DNA of 64,000 nt from Coenobita brevimanus (taxonomy: Eukaryota; Arthropoda; Malacostraca; Decapoda; Coenobitidae): positions 20,462,551-20,526,550 of the forward strand of contig CM064655.1 of assembly GCA_032717465.1 (NCBI GenBank), read 5' to 3'. Made by a program: the position numbers and the translations under genes. This document shows, piece by piece, positions 34,293 through 45,218 of this stretch. Each line of letters opens with the position of its first letter. The first letter of the stretch is position 1. The notes under the pieces were generated by a model. That model had not been told where the DNA came from, searched no databases, and was given only the letters and a program-made list of their open reading frames with translations.

Positions 34293-34454
34293 CTTACCTA
34301 ATTGTATCTTTACAGGAATGAGTCAGGCTCGTACTGTCCTGTATATTAAACCATTTTTATCATACATATCCTTAAATTTGTGAATAGTTTTGGCACACAC
34401 TACTTCGTTCAGTAGTGCATTCCACTGATCAGTTGCCCCATTTGGGAAACTGAA

Positions 34455-36060
34455 AGTGAGAGCAATGCGAGTATAAGTGGTTGGGGAATGGCTGGGAGAA
34501 GAAGCTTCAGATGAGAGGAGAGAGGAAGAGATCAGTTGGGTTGAAGTAGTGGAAGCAATGAAGAAGATCAAGAAGGGAAATGCCCCAGGAATTGATGGAG
34601 TGTGTGGTGAAATGCTGAAGTATGGGGGTGAGATTGTTGTGGAGTGGATATGGAAGTTGTGTAGATTGGCTTGGGAAGAGGGAAGGGTTCCAGAGGACTG
34701 GAAATCAGGTATCATTGTTCTTCTGTACAAAGGAAGAAGGGAGAGAGAAGTATGTGGTAACCATAGGGGTATTTGCCTTCTTAGTGTGACTGGAAAATAT
34801 ATGGTAGAAGACTCATTGGTAGGGTTAAGCCTATAACAGAGGAGCTAGTTGGAGAAGAACAAGGGGGATTTAGGAAGGGAAAAGGGTGTGTAGATCAGAT
34901 ATTTGTTTTAAGATGTTTAGTGGAGAAGTATCTAAAGAGGAAGTAAGTGTATGCTGCCTTCATGGACTTGGAGAAAGCGTATGACAAAATAGATAGGCAA
35001 GGTATGTGGAAAGTATTAAGAATATATGGAGTGGAGGGGAAATTGTTGAGTGCTGTGAAGAATATGTACGAAGGAGCTAGGGCTACGGTGCGAGTGGATG
35101 GTGAGCTGAGTGAGTTCTTTGATATAAATGTGGAACTGAAACAGGGATGTGTGATGTCTCCATGGCTGTTTAATATATATATGGTGCAAGGTAGGGCAGT
35201 GGATATGGGGGTGGCTCTAATGAATGAGGGTGAGATTTGGAAGATTCCAGTGCTGCTGTTTGCTGATGATACAGTATTGTCGAGTGAAAATGAATGGGAG
35301 TTGTAAGGTTTGGTGAATGAATTTGGGACAGTGTGTCGCAAGAGGAATCTGACAGTGAATGTAAACATGAGTAATGTTATGGTGTTTGAGAGGAATGAAG
35401 TCACAGAATGCACAGTGAGGTTGGATGGTGAGGATATGGAGAATGTGAGTGCATTCAAGTACTTGAGTAGTGTGATGAGTAAGAATGGAACTTTGAGGGA
35501 TGAAGTGCTTGAAAGGGTACAGCAGGGAAGAAAGGTCGTTGGTTCATTGAAAGCAGTGATGAGAAATAGGGAGGTGAGTATGGATGTTAAGAAGTCACTG
35601 CGTGATAGTATTGTGATCCTTATCCTGACTTATGGAAACGTGGCATGGACCTTGCTAGAGGGGAACAAGTCAAGAGTGAGAGCATTGGAAATGAGTTACT
35701 TGAAAGGAGCATGTGCAGTGACATGGAGGGACAGGTTGACGAATGAAGAAATGAAGGAACGTTGTGGGGTGGATGTGGATGTGGTTGAGAAAATTAGGAG
35801 AAATACACTGAGCTGGTTTGGACATGTGGCAAGAATAGAGAATGAAAGACTGACTAAGAGGGTGTATGTGGGTGAAGTGGAGGGAGGAAGAGGGAGGGGA
35901 AGACCGAGGATAAGGTGGAGAGATGAAGTTAAGAGGTATATGAGGTAGGTGGGAGTGAGTTGAGGGGAGGGTAGTCAAATGGTGGGCGACAGAGCAACTT
36001 GGAGGTGTTTTGTCTGTGGCCACCCTTTGCAGGATTAGGGAGTCAGGCTGTAGATAGATA
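34455..36060 (+). mobile_element. RTE-like LINE, plus strand, 11-bp target duplication
   Basis: Flanked by GGGAAACTGAA at 34444-34454 and 36061-36071 and ending in (TAGA)n. 5' truncated within ORF2. Related copies lie at 5331, 8151 and 55440. Confidence 0.94.
34477..35948 (+). pseudogene. RTE-like reverse transcriptase, three frames
   Basis: Frame 34477-34836: AMKKIKKGNAPGIDGVCGEM and RVPEDWKSGIIVLLYKG. Frame 34947-35306: AAFMDLEKAYDKIDRQGMW, LKQGCVMSPWLFN, LLFADDTVLSS (catalytic FADD). Frame 35310-35948: FERNEVTECTVRLDGE, SSVMSKNGTL, TWRDRLTNEEMKERCGVDV, LTKRVYVGEVEGGRGRGRP. Two short gaps with stops separate the frames. The endonuclease is missing through 5' truncation. Confidence 0.92.
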
Positions 36061-36884
36061 GGGAAACTGAAGTTCCGTATGTCTTTATCGTCTCTCTTTT
36101 TATGTAGTTTTTTGCAGTGTCCTCTTGCTGATGCTTCCCCATAGGTTATATATTCATTTATGTCTATTTAGTCCTTCCCTGAGATGCATTTATATAGCAT
36201 AATCATGTCTTCTCTTTTCTTTCTATCCTGTAGTGTTGGTAGATTCAATTTTCTAGTCTTTCTTTGTAGCTTAGATCCCTTAAGCTTGGTATCCATCTTG
36301 TAGCTGTCCTTTTACTTTTTAAATCTTATCTGTGTTTTTTGAGATGAGGATTCCATACTACTAATGCATATTGCAGGGTTGGTCTGATGAATGATATTAT
36401 TATCTTTCTCAACATGTCTTCATTTATATATGTGAATGCTGTTCTCATATTAGGAGACATTGTATGCATGTTATGTACATTCTCACTGATGTGGTCATCT
36501 GGAGATAGTCTGTTATTGATAATTACTCCTAGGCAATTCTCCCGTTCTGATGTGTGTAGGGTTGATCTTCTTAACTTATAATCCCAATCTGGCCTTTTCT
36601 CACTTTACTGGATTTAATTACATGACGCTTGTCTACACTGAATTCCATTTGTCATTTATTGCTCCATTCATGAAGCTTGTTTAATTCCTCTTGCAGCTCT
36701 TTGCAAGAATCTGTGTTAGTAATTTTCCTTTGAATTTTTGCATCATCTGCAGACATATTTAGATAGCTTCCATTTCCAGTGTTACTGTCTTTGTCATTTA
36801 TATATACAAAAAACATAATTGGTGCCAGCACTGAGCTCTGTGGCACTCCGCTGGTCACTTCCCTCCATGATAAGTAATTTCCCC

Positions 36885-38000
36885 TTAACCCTCTCGTGCA
36901 TGCATAAGTTTTATAAGTTTTGCCGACACGATTTTACTCCATCCCCCTCCCCGCCAGGCCACCTGCGCGCCGCTGAAAATACTTATTCTCGCCTTATTTT
37001 CGCCACCCAAACCTCTATATATTGCCATGAAACCTACATATCATATTCGCTGATGTTTGTTCTAGCCAATAAACGAAAAAAAATACAGAAAAATACGGTT
37101 AAGAGTACATTAGGCCACCGTGAATAAACTTTTCTGAACGTCAATTTCACTTCCTAACATCCTAGTTCGAATGTTTTCCATCATACAGAAAAATGTTATT
37201 AGAAATTTTCATGGAGAATTTCATCAGCTTTTTAATGGGAAAGTCCAGTTATGATACGATTTGTAGTTTTCGAGAAAATAGCCAAAAATTGAAAGCTGTT
37301 TTTTGAAAAAAACTGGTTTTTGTGCAGGGAGCTTTTCTGCAAAAGTTTTTTGTACACCTTATGGTTTATTTCATAATCTTATGTAGAATTTCATGAGCTT
37401 TCTCATGGGCCACACCGATATTTAATAGGCCTGATAGTTTCCGAGTAAATCACAAAAACTACTGGGTACTCACAGCCGTGCTGAACTTTCGTCATGTGCG
37501 CACAATAACCATTATATTCCCGCCTATGTAACAATGACTTTTCATCAGAGATATTACATTGTTATGTCCTGTACATATGAAGAATTCACTGATCTTTATC
37601 ATGGTTCTTACAGGAAATCGATACGTCCAATAGTTTTCGAGTATATGGATGACAAACGTAGAATACTCCTCCTTGCCCGCAAGCGAGATAAAAACACTCC
37701 CTTTCCCTGCCCCACCCACACCTACATATTTTCACTTGTTATGTTTTTATTATTTTCTTTTTTTTACTCAAAGTATACACGTAAAATATCATAACCTTTT
37801 TGATAGTGCTTTCAGAAACTCGACATGACCACTAGTCTTTTTGCTAGGTATTGATACTGAAGCTAAACTTACTTCCATCTCATATGTGTATATGTAAAAT
37901 ACAGTACTTATTTGTTTAAAAAATATAGAAATATAGAAATGGGTCAGTATACAAATCAACAAAATACGGATAACTTATGTCCCCCAGAGGTGTTGAGATG
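36885..38000. mobile_element. TTAA element, end 1 portion
   Basis: Begins TTAACCCTCTCGTGCATGC inside LINE B3. Text near 37385-37450 (AGAATTTCATGAGCTTTCTC, GAGTAAATC) resembles 54790-54850 of the 54449-61468 element, so the two are relatives. The matching other end of this insertion is at 42240, in an orientation that requires an inversion. The right limit, between about 37800 and 38200, is the inferred breakpoint zone. No ORF is supported. Confidence 0.75.
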
Positions 38001-38041
38001 TTGACAGGACGTTGAAGGGTTTGAAGACGAGGAGTTATGTA

Positions 38042-38058
38042 GTGTGTGAGTGTGTATG

Positions 38059-38092
<34 letters not shown>

Positions 38093-38112
38093 TGTGTGTC
38101 TGTGTGTCTGTG
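38042..38112 (+). repeat. (TG)n microsatellite, imperfect
   Basis: TG repeats with TCTG interruptions. Open frames on both strands here are artefacts of the repeat. Confidence 0.95.
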
Positions 38113-38495
38113 GCGTATTTTGTTCTCTCTTCCTTGCACTACATATGCGATGCACACAATAGATATCTCCACGAACATTCGCTGCACATCATACATACAG
38201 TAAGCCCTTGTATTTGGACGCATTTTACTTCGAGGCCTCGTTTTTCGCACAAGAAAAGAGTTTCTGAGTTGTCTTACAATTCGCGAATTTCCCCACAATT
38301 CGATGCTCCCAGCCGGCAGCCAACGACACATACTGATGCTTATTTGTTGGCGGCCATCTTGCAACCACCCTGCCCTCTGCTGATACAGTGGCGGTACTAC
38401 GGACCCACATGCCATTGCTTGTTTTTGTGCTGTGCTCGCCTTGTGGCTCGTGGCTTCCTGACCCTCACCTGGATGACTGTGCTTCAACGTTTGAG

Positions 38496-40893
38496 ATGGA
38501 GCGCACCAGTGAGGTACAGCACGCGGAGCAACGAGCTGAGGGGGATGGTGCAGGGCCATCACAGTGGCCTAAGGAGAAGCAGGCGTACAGGGTTGGCCAG
38601 AAATATCGCTGGTATTCAGTGACCGACAAGGGAAGGATTTTGCAGCTCCTTGAGGAGGGGTTGACAGCCCCTGAAATACGTCGCCTGACGGGTTCCTGAA
38701 AGTACTATAAGGACCCTCAGGAAGAACATGGAAAGTCTCAAAAAGCAGTGAGTGCATGTTAAATAATAATAATAAAGTAAATGTGTCTGCATTGTTTTTG
38801 GTCGGTCTTATTTCTGCCACTATTTTTTACTGTATCAGTATTCATCTAATAGGTAAGTTTTTGGAGGTAACCAATATTAACCAACCAAGTCTTAGTTAGA
38901 ACAGTTCAGGGACGGAATATACAGTGAGTCAATAAATCAATCATTTCCTGTGGTACCCCACGCAGTGCATAGGGCCTCGATGAACTCTCTCCACCAATAT
39001 TTGTCTCTTGCCATCTTCTTCAGGTCCTACCAACACTCCAAACAGATTTCAACATTCCAACAGCTTGCCAAGCCTTTCTAATCCTCTCCTCAACTTCATT
39101 GTTTATGATCCATTAGATGATACAATCGTTCCCAGATATTTGAAATTTTCTGCATTCTTCACCACATTAATCCCAGTTACACGATTGATTTTTTCTCCAC
39201 GTTCACATTCATAATATACAGTACTGTAATGGAAATCGTTAACATTGGTTACTGTACTTATTAAGTTACTGTACATTATACCTTTAAGGGTGTAAAACAT
39301 TAAACATCAAAATTATTTCTTCTGTACAATTGATTTTTGGATGCTCTTATGCATGTGTGTTTATGGCAATAATTGTCCTAAGGTTACGATCCAGACCAAG
39401 TTCTTCCCGTCCAACAAGACAGTGATTGTGGGGTCGTCTGTGATAAGACGTGTCATGGCCATAACAGAAGGATACCTTGTCCGCTGGCTCGACAGCCAGA
39501 GCCGGGTGGGTGTGAGCATCTCTGCCAGGGCCATCAAAGATGAGGCACTAAGGATAAACGCCGCAGTTTGCAGGAAGAAGAATATAAACCCGCCACCCAC
39601 GTTCAGAGCTTCGTCAGGGTGGCTCTTCAGGTTTAAGAAGAGGTATGAGGTGAGGTCCGTCGCTTATCACAGTGAGGCGGCCTCTGCTGAAGTAGATGCG
39701 GCTGCTAGCTTTCCAGAGGAGGCATGGGAGATTGTTGAGGAGGGCGGGTATTCATGGCACCAGGTCTATAATTGTGATGAAACCGGCATCTTCTGGAAGC
39801 GGTCGGCAAGACACTCGTACCTGACGAAGGGGCAGAGGCAGGCAGTTGGCACGAAGATGGATAAAGAGCGGCTGAGCGTCTTACTCACTTGCAACATTTC
39901 TGGCTCACACAAGATGAAGCCACTAATTATCCACAGATTCCATAAAACTTGGCCTTACAGACACTGCAGCATGAAAAATCTCAATGTTTACTGGGAGGTC
40001 ACACCGTGAGGCTACATGGTCGAGAGTCTGTCGCACGAGTGGTTCGACTGGTATTTCGTCCCCGATGCACAGAAGCACTGCAGGAAAATGAATCTGGCAT
40101 TTAAGGTTATCCTTTTTATGGATATTGCAAGAGCACATGCCAAATATCTTGTCGACCGTCACCCTGACATCCATGTTGTATTCTTACCGCCCGACACAAC
40201 TTCAAAACTCCAACCCCTTGACCAAGAGATCATTGCCAACCTTAAGAACATGTTCTGTTCTAAGGTGCATGACAGACTCAGGAAAGAGATAAGTGACAAC
40301 ACAATTCTGCACCAGATTCAGGAAGAAGGGGAAGATTCTGACGGCGGCGATGACCCACACTCCACACTTGCAGCCACGCCAGAGTCTCAGGACCTTCCCA
40401 GCAGTCCATAGGCTACACCAGCAGCAATGTCTCTCAGGCCGGAACAGTCACAAACTAGTTCAGAGGAGTCCAGACCAGGCCCGTCGTCAAGGCCAGACCA
40501 GTCTCCTTGCGCACCCCACCTGCCGATTCTCGACCTGCCGAGACAACAAGTCAGTTTTGGAAGGAATTCAATGTAAAAAATGCAGTGGATACCATGGATG
40601 AAAGCTGGAAGAAAATTACCCCAGCCACTATAGCACACGGGTGGAAGAAATTTTTTCCGTTACCTGACTGTGGAAGGTGAACGGCGGAGGGAAGAAGACA
40701 CTCTGGTGGCCGCTGTGGAAGCTATCAGAAACACAAGCCAAGACACAGCAGAGGTGGACGAAACGGCTGTAAGACAACACTTGACACACTATGACCTAGA
40801 CTCAGGTGTGGTAGACATAACAGAAGAGATGAACTCTAGTGAAGAGGTGAATGAAAGGCCAGAGCACACTGCAGAGGGCAAGATGAGCACGTA
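38496..40893 (+). pseudogene. Tigger/pogo (CENP-B-like) transposase, broken
   Basis: N-terminal part from ATG 38496: VTDKGRILQLLEEGLTAPEI is the first helix-turn-helix. A frame change near 38698 leads to STIRTLRKNMESLKK and then GTGAGT (38748), a possible splice donor, with CCTAAG at 39377-39382 as acceptor. From there come the second HTH (EGYLVRWLDSQSR), FRASSGWLFRFKKRY, then DDE motifs QVYNCDETGIFWKR, ILFMDIARAHAKY and LPPDTTSKLQPLDQ. TGA at about 40007 and TAG at about 40409 interrupt it. Acidic C-terminal codons end at 40893. All three catalytic Asp codons remain, but the frame cannot be translated whole. Confidence 0.87.
38930..39300 (-). mobile_element. RTE-like LINE 3' fragment inside Tigger1
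   Basis: Minus strand: ENFKYLGTIVSSNGS, NNEVEERIRKAWQAVGMLKS and RDKYWWREFIEALCTAWG before TGA at about 38930. This is the C-terminal end of an RTE-type ORF2. It lies in the presumed intron of the transposase. Confidence 0.8.
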
Positions 40894-41178
40894 GAAATTG
40901 TCCCACACCCTGTCCACCATAACCGACATGGCAACCACCTTCACTGCATACACCAGGACTATGCCTGAGGCAACCAACATCCTATCAACCTTGAGTGATC
41001 TGAAGTCTCAAGTGATGGCTGTCTACAACAGAAACATAAAGAAGCAGAGACAAGCCCGAATCACGCGAAACTGGCGGTTGAAACTGGCGTGGTGCAATTA
41101 ACAATGTGCAGTGTTAAACAATTATAACTCACAGTGCAAAGAATTACTGTAAGTGTAGCACAACACTGGATTACTGTA

Positions 41179-41520
41179 TGTGCTTCAAGAGCATTTTCAC
41201 CACTGCCAAAGCCTTAAGAAGGCAGCCACAGACATGCTCTAAGTACCCAGGCTGTGGTACAGTCACTTCTAATACCTCATTCTTTGGTTCCTTTTCATTT
41301 ATTTCATGCTTTATGTCCATTACTGGTGTGAACAGGGCCTTAAATAAGTTTAAATAGGTGCTATGCATGTCTGGTAGGGAGTTATTTAGGTGGCTTTCAA
41401 AGTTAGGCTGGGTTAGGGACCTTAAGTACCAGTCCAGCAGGCAGGTGCCCACTTTCCAGACGGGACCACTTTCCGGACATGTCTTTGGCTCTATTACATC
41501 GGATAGTGGAGGGATTACTG
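41179..41520 (+). mobile_element. Tigger2, end A portion
   Basis: Ends GGAGGGATTACTG at 41520, then TA (41521-41522). Read inward (CAGTAATCCCTCCACTATCC) it matches the 3' end of Tigger4 at 61710. The minus-strand interior (GGACATAAAGCATGAAATAA) also aligns with 61880-61900. The other end of the same insertion is at 49508, in inverted arrangement. Confidence 0.85.
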
Positions 41521-42243
41521 TATGTAGATTTTAACCCCTTATAGGCGGGAAACTTGTCAAATATACCACTGTGTGGGGCGGCATATTTTTGGAAAAATAA
41601 TGTATCAAGGAATAAGCTTAAACATGCATAAATCGATAAAAAAGGATGAAAAATGAAGGCAAGAGGTGTTACATGCATGGTAATACATCTCTGCTGACTG
41701 TGGGAGGAGGAGTGAGGGAGGAGTGCGGGCAGGCAGCTTATCACCAGGCACCCCTGGGGTGAGGCTAGCAAACTATTCACTCATTTGCTTGTTCTTCACC
41801 ATTGAACACTATATTTATCATTTATGCATTCTTTACACTATTCATTGTCTTCAAAATCTTATGTGTGTGTTTTCTATTATACCTGAACACTTATAACAAT
41901 AAAACCTACGTATGTATATACTATTTTACTTGAACAATATTAACACTACAACTTATATATGTAAATGTATATTCTATTTTACATGTTTCAAGGCCTTGGA
42001 GAGTAGAGGGCAGGACAGTAGGTGACAAAGATGCCTTATCACCCAATTTCACCAATAAATTAGGACTGAAAATGGCTCGACGTTATATAACACTGCCCGC
42101 CTGTTAGGGGTTAAGAAAGCATTTGACAGAGTACCGCATCAAAGACATTTATGGAAACTGTACCATCAAAGAAGTATCAAAGGCTGTCTGTACTGGTGGA
42201 TGCAAGAGTTTCTCGGAAAATGGGGAACTGAGAACAATATTAA
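41521..42243 (+). mobile_element. LINE B3, middle of RT, now inverted
   Basis: Plus strand: (Y)VDF before and KKAFDRVPHQRHLWKLYHQ after a small TTAA MITE, then IKGCLYWWMQEFLGK and a terminal ACAATATTAA. These codons fill exactly the gap between the minus-strand pieces ending at 49509 and beginning at 36888, as judged from LINE B1 (8760-8945). Confidence 0.9.
41531..42114. mobile_element. TTAA-type MITE, 584 bp
   Basis: TTAACCCCTTATAGGCGGG (left) and TTAACCCCTAACAGGCGGG (right, read inward). It is inserted in the GATTTTAAG codons of the LINE B3 RT. No ORF. Confidence 0.92.
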
Positions 42244-42950
42244 CCCTCCGAGGCATGTTGACGTGAGTCGCGTTCTTTGTGGTTTGGCATATAAATGCAC
42301 GAAGATGCGAATCGTGTTGTTAAGCAGAAAAATCGCCATCCAAAGGAAAGTTTTCAGCCGATTTGCATCAAATTTGGTGCGTTCTTGTGGGTGCGTCTAT
42401 CTTCCGAGGTAAACACTTGGAAAACACTGTGACTGCTCTGATGAGACAATGCGCAGTAGAAAAACCTCAGTATCTCACGACCAGGCAGGCTGAAGGGTAG
42501 CGCTGCTGTCAGTCGTCCCTTTAAATCCGCCATTTTCCCCCTCCCACCTGAGGCAGAAGCCATTATTGAAATATTGTGATTGTACAGTGTTTTTGACAAT
42601 AATGTGAAGTGATTGTGTCTATGGAACATAGATATATTGTTTGTAAAGCACTGGGGCCCGTTATCAGCTGTTACACCTTGAGGCAGGAGTGTGGTTTGTT
42701 ATAACGGGGTTTCCACTCTGCTTCACCCTGCCCATAAATAATGTGAGTACCTGTATTTTTCCTTTATAATGAAACCAGTACTTATATTTTGTGAAACATA
42801 TAGTGTCTGGATTAGTGAAAAACCTGACCAACCACAGCAGGCATTATGTATGCCATAGAGACATGCCACAGTCCCTAAGGAAACAAGTGGTCATGTATGC
42901 CACAGAGTCAGGAAGGGAATAATAGAGGAGGTTGGGATGGAATAATGTGA
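42240..42950. mobile_element. TTAA element, end 2 portion
   Basis: Starts TTAACCCTCCGAGGCATG at the TTAA of the LINE RT (ACAATATTAA). It is the presumed partner terminus of 36885. There is no coding sequence. The right limit is uncertain and holds the second inversion breakpoint zone. Confidence 0.7.
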
Positions 42951-43270
42951 TAGTGTTTTATATTGCACATGGTTCAGTATGACATATATGTATAAAATAG
43001 TGCGGCGAGTGTTCATCGAGAAATATTGCATGCATTGACTGACTTAGCTCAAACCTAGCACAAGTATCAGAGACAACAAATACGCCACACAATCACAGAC
43101 TCCAGTGAAAAGGTATTGTACCAATCTCAGACAGTGCTATATTGTGTATGGTCTAGTGTGAAACATACAATTAAAATAGTGCAGTGAGTGTTCCCCGAGA
43201 AATACTGCATGCATTGACTGATGTAGTGAAAACCTAGCACAAGGATCTGAGACAAGAAATATGCCACACA
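42950..43270. repeat. Tandem duplication, about 175 bp
   Basis: Two units share TATAAAATAGTGC-type text, GTGAGTGTTC, GAGAAATA(T/C)TGCATGCATTGACTGA and AACCTAGCACAAG. No gene. Confidence 0.8.
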
Positions 43271-43276
43271 TATATA

Positions 43277-43356
43277 CAGTAAATCCTCGTTTTTTTGCGG
43301 TGCGGATGTTCCGCCAAAACCACGCGAAACGGGAAACATTCGAATTGTGAAGTTAA
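43277..43356 (+). mobile_element. Tigger3 left end
   Basis: CAGTAAATCCTCGTTTTTTT follows TA at 43275-43276. The sequence is interrupted at TTAA by the next element and continues at 45064 (GAATCAATGGGAAAATAG), then after 48644. The right end of this element is not identified. Confidence 0.65.
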
Positions 43357-45063
43357 CCCCTCCGTGGCCACCGGCGTCGAATGAAATTTAGCCGATCAAT
43401 GGCCGCAGGCGTCGTTTGAGCGCGGCCTATAAAAAAATGCAAAAATTTTTGGGAAGTGAACGAATGTTCTGAACGTCTTCACACTGACCTATACTACACA
43501 CCCATACACCTCATCAAGCAGTTCAAAGCCTGCTGCTGTGATGAATGGATTTTAGATTTTTTCGCTCCTGGCCATGCCTAAACAAGCACAACTACACCAA
43601 TTATCTCAACCCAGGCAGAACATATCATCTTTGTCTATCTATCTATCTATTGCTAGACGCCATAATCCCGTAAGGGGTGGCCATTTGGCTTTGAGTTATA
43701 TGTTTTACGGGGAGGGGCACTAACCCTCCACTAAGCCACTTGTTGCTACATGGGGAGCACATATGGTTTGGTTATATGGTTACCACCCAGCGTTGTAAAT
43801 GGTTTCTTGGCTTACAGGAAACCATTTGGCTTGTCACTCAATGTAAAGCCACCTGTAAAGGAAAGAAAAGCAATAAGTGACAGGAGTCCTCTCTTGCAAA
43901 TCACACATAACCACCTACTTATGATTATGAAGTAATACAGGCACATACTAAAAAGATATGATAAGTGAAAAATACATTTGTCTTAGTATCTTTACCTATT
44001 TGCTCAGGTTTGTTGTAATGGTTTGGAGCATTTGATGCAGTGCAACTTGTAGAAAACTGTGAAAACCTTCGGGAAGTGAACGAAAATCTGGGACATGAGA
44101 CTGACCTTGACTTCACCCTCTCACATATCATGTCAGTTCACCACCTGCTGTCATGACGAGTGGATGTACGATTTTTTCGCTCATGGCCATGCCTAAAAAC
44201 ACATAGTTACACCCATTATCTCAACCCAGACAGAAAATACAATCTTTTTCCTCCCTTGCAAAACACATACAACCACCCTGTTTACGAGACAGCAATATAT
44301 ATTGCGAAAACAGCAAGGTAAAATGATAAAGATGAACGTAAAATGATAAAGATGAACATGTTGTTATGGAAAAAATACGCTTGCCCCTGTCTGTGAACTT
44401 AATTATTTCTTCTGAAACTGCATTACAATTCTATTTTTAGCCTTGCTCGTGGTGTGGGAGCTCGAAGTTGCGACTCGACTTCCGCATTGCTAATTGGATT
44501 TGACCCTCTACTTTATTCTTCTGTGGCAGAGTCTAACCTTGGAGGACGTGCAGTTTTCTCATCTAGGACCGAAAATTCAATTCTTTCGCTCCCTTTTCCA
44601 AGCATGGGCACAATGATAAAGTAAAAAATAACTCAAAATTACCATAAACATATTTTATATCAAAAAGGTGCAAAAGTATTCTAAACAATTTTTTTTCCAG
44701 CCATTCCTAACAGATTATGTACTGAAATCATTCGATATCATCATATCTCATATATTATGCACAACATTTCAGCACCATTCATATTGTTTTGGGAGGTAAA
44801 AAAAAAAATAACAACACCTGCCAATTTGCGTTGCGGCATGCCCCTGGGCGGCATATCGGTTGCCGATATTTCTGCAACTTCCGCGCTCCATTGCAAGCAA
44901 TAAAATGCATCTAGGAAGCTGGGATTTGCGTTGTTAGGTGCATCTGAACTTTCTCTTCTATATAGCAAGAAAAAAAAATCAATTTTTGAAACTTCAAAAA
45001 ATGGCCCCGGCATCGGCCTGGCGTGCACGGAAAATTTTGGTCCTTCGGCCACGGAGGGGTTAA
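43353..45063. mobile_element. Non-autonomous TTAA element, 1.7 kb
   Basis: Perfect 17-bp inverted ends TTAACCCCTCCGTGGCC at 43353 and 45063. Interior has two related blocks (TGACGAGTGGATGTACGATTT at about 44154 and a similar block at about 43540) and a SINE-like insertion. No transposase. Confidence 0.92.
43633..43870. mobile_element. Composite SINE-like module
   Basis: Starts with (CTAT)n, then GCTAGACGCCATAATCCCGT, close to the 3' end of the RTE-like LINE. It then switches to GGTTATATGGTTACCACCCA and CCATTTGGCTTGTCACT, shared with 51571-51650 and 53327-53400. It may be a SINE that borrowed an RTE-like tail. Confidence 0.6.
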
Positions 45064-45218
45064 GAATCAATGGGAAAATAGAGGAGCGTTCTGGTGAGAC
45101 ATGTACCTAATCTCTCAGAGAGTACTATAACACCAAACAGGCATTACCCAAAATTAAATGAAGAGCGTTTACTAGTGTTAAAACAGCAAAACACAATAAA
45201 CATGTACCTGAAAAGACA

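Larger units (their letters stand above)
34291..36888 (-). mobile_element. LINE B3, 3' part
   Basis: The 3' end matches LINE B1 (7446 onward). The RTE-like insertion at 34455-36060 interrupts the 3' region. The coding part from about 36660 to 36888 reads LRGNYLSWREVTSGVPQ, AMFFVYIND-like and MSADDAKIQRK (catalytic box ADD). It stops at the TTAA at 36885-36888, where a TTAA element begins. The continuation of the frame is found inverted at 42243 and back. Confidence 0.88.
38208..41176 (+). mobile_element. Tigger/pogo element (Tigger1), about 3 kb
   Basis: The left end CAGTAAGCCCTTGTATTTGG follows TA at 38206-38207. The right end is probably GGATTACTG at 41168-41176, followed by TA, though the terminal repeats match only weakly. 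It contains a broken transposase on the plus strand and an RTE-like fragment. Confidence 0.7.

Noticed and set aside
38050..38622. 190-codon plus-strand frame and 175-codon minus-strand frame over the (TG)n
   Set aside because: Both start in microsatellite codons (CVCV, HTHT) and run across the Tigger1 left end. They are repeat artefacts.
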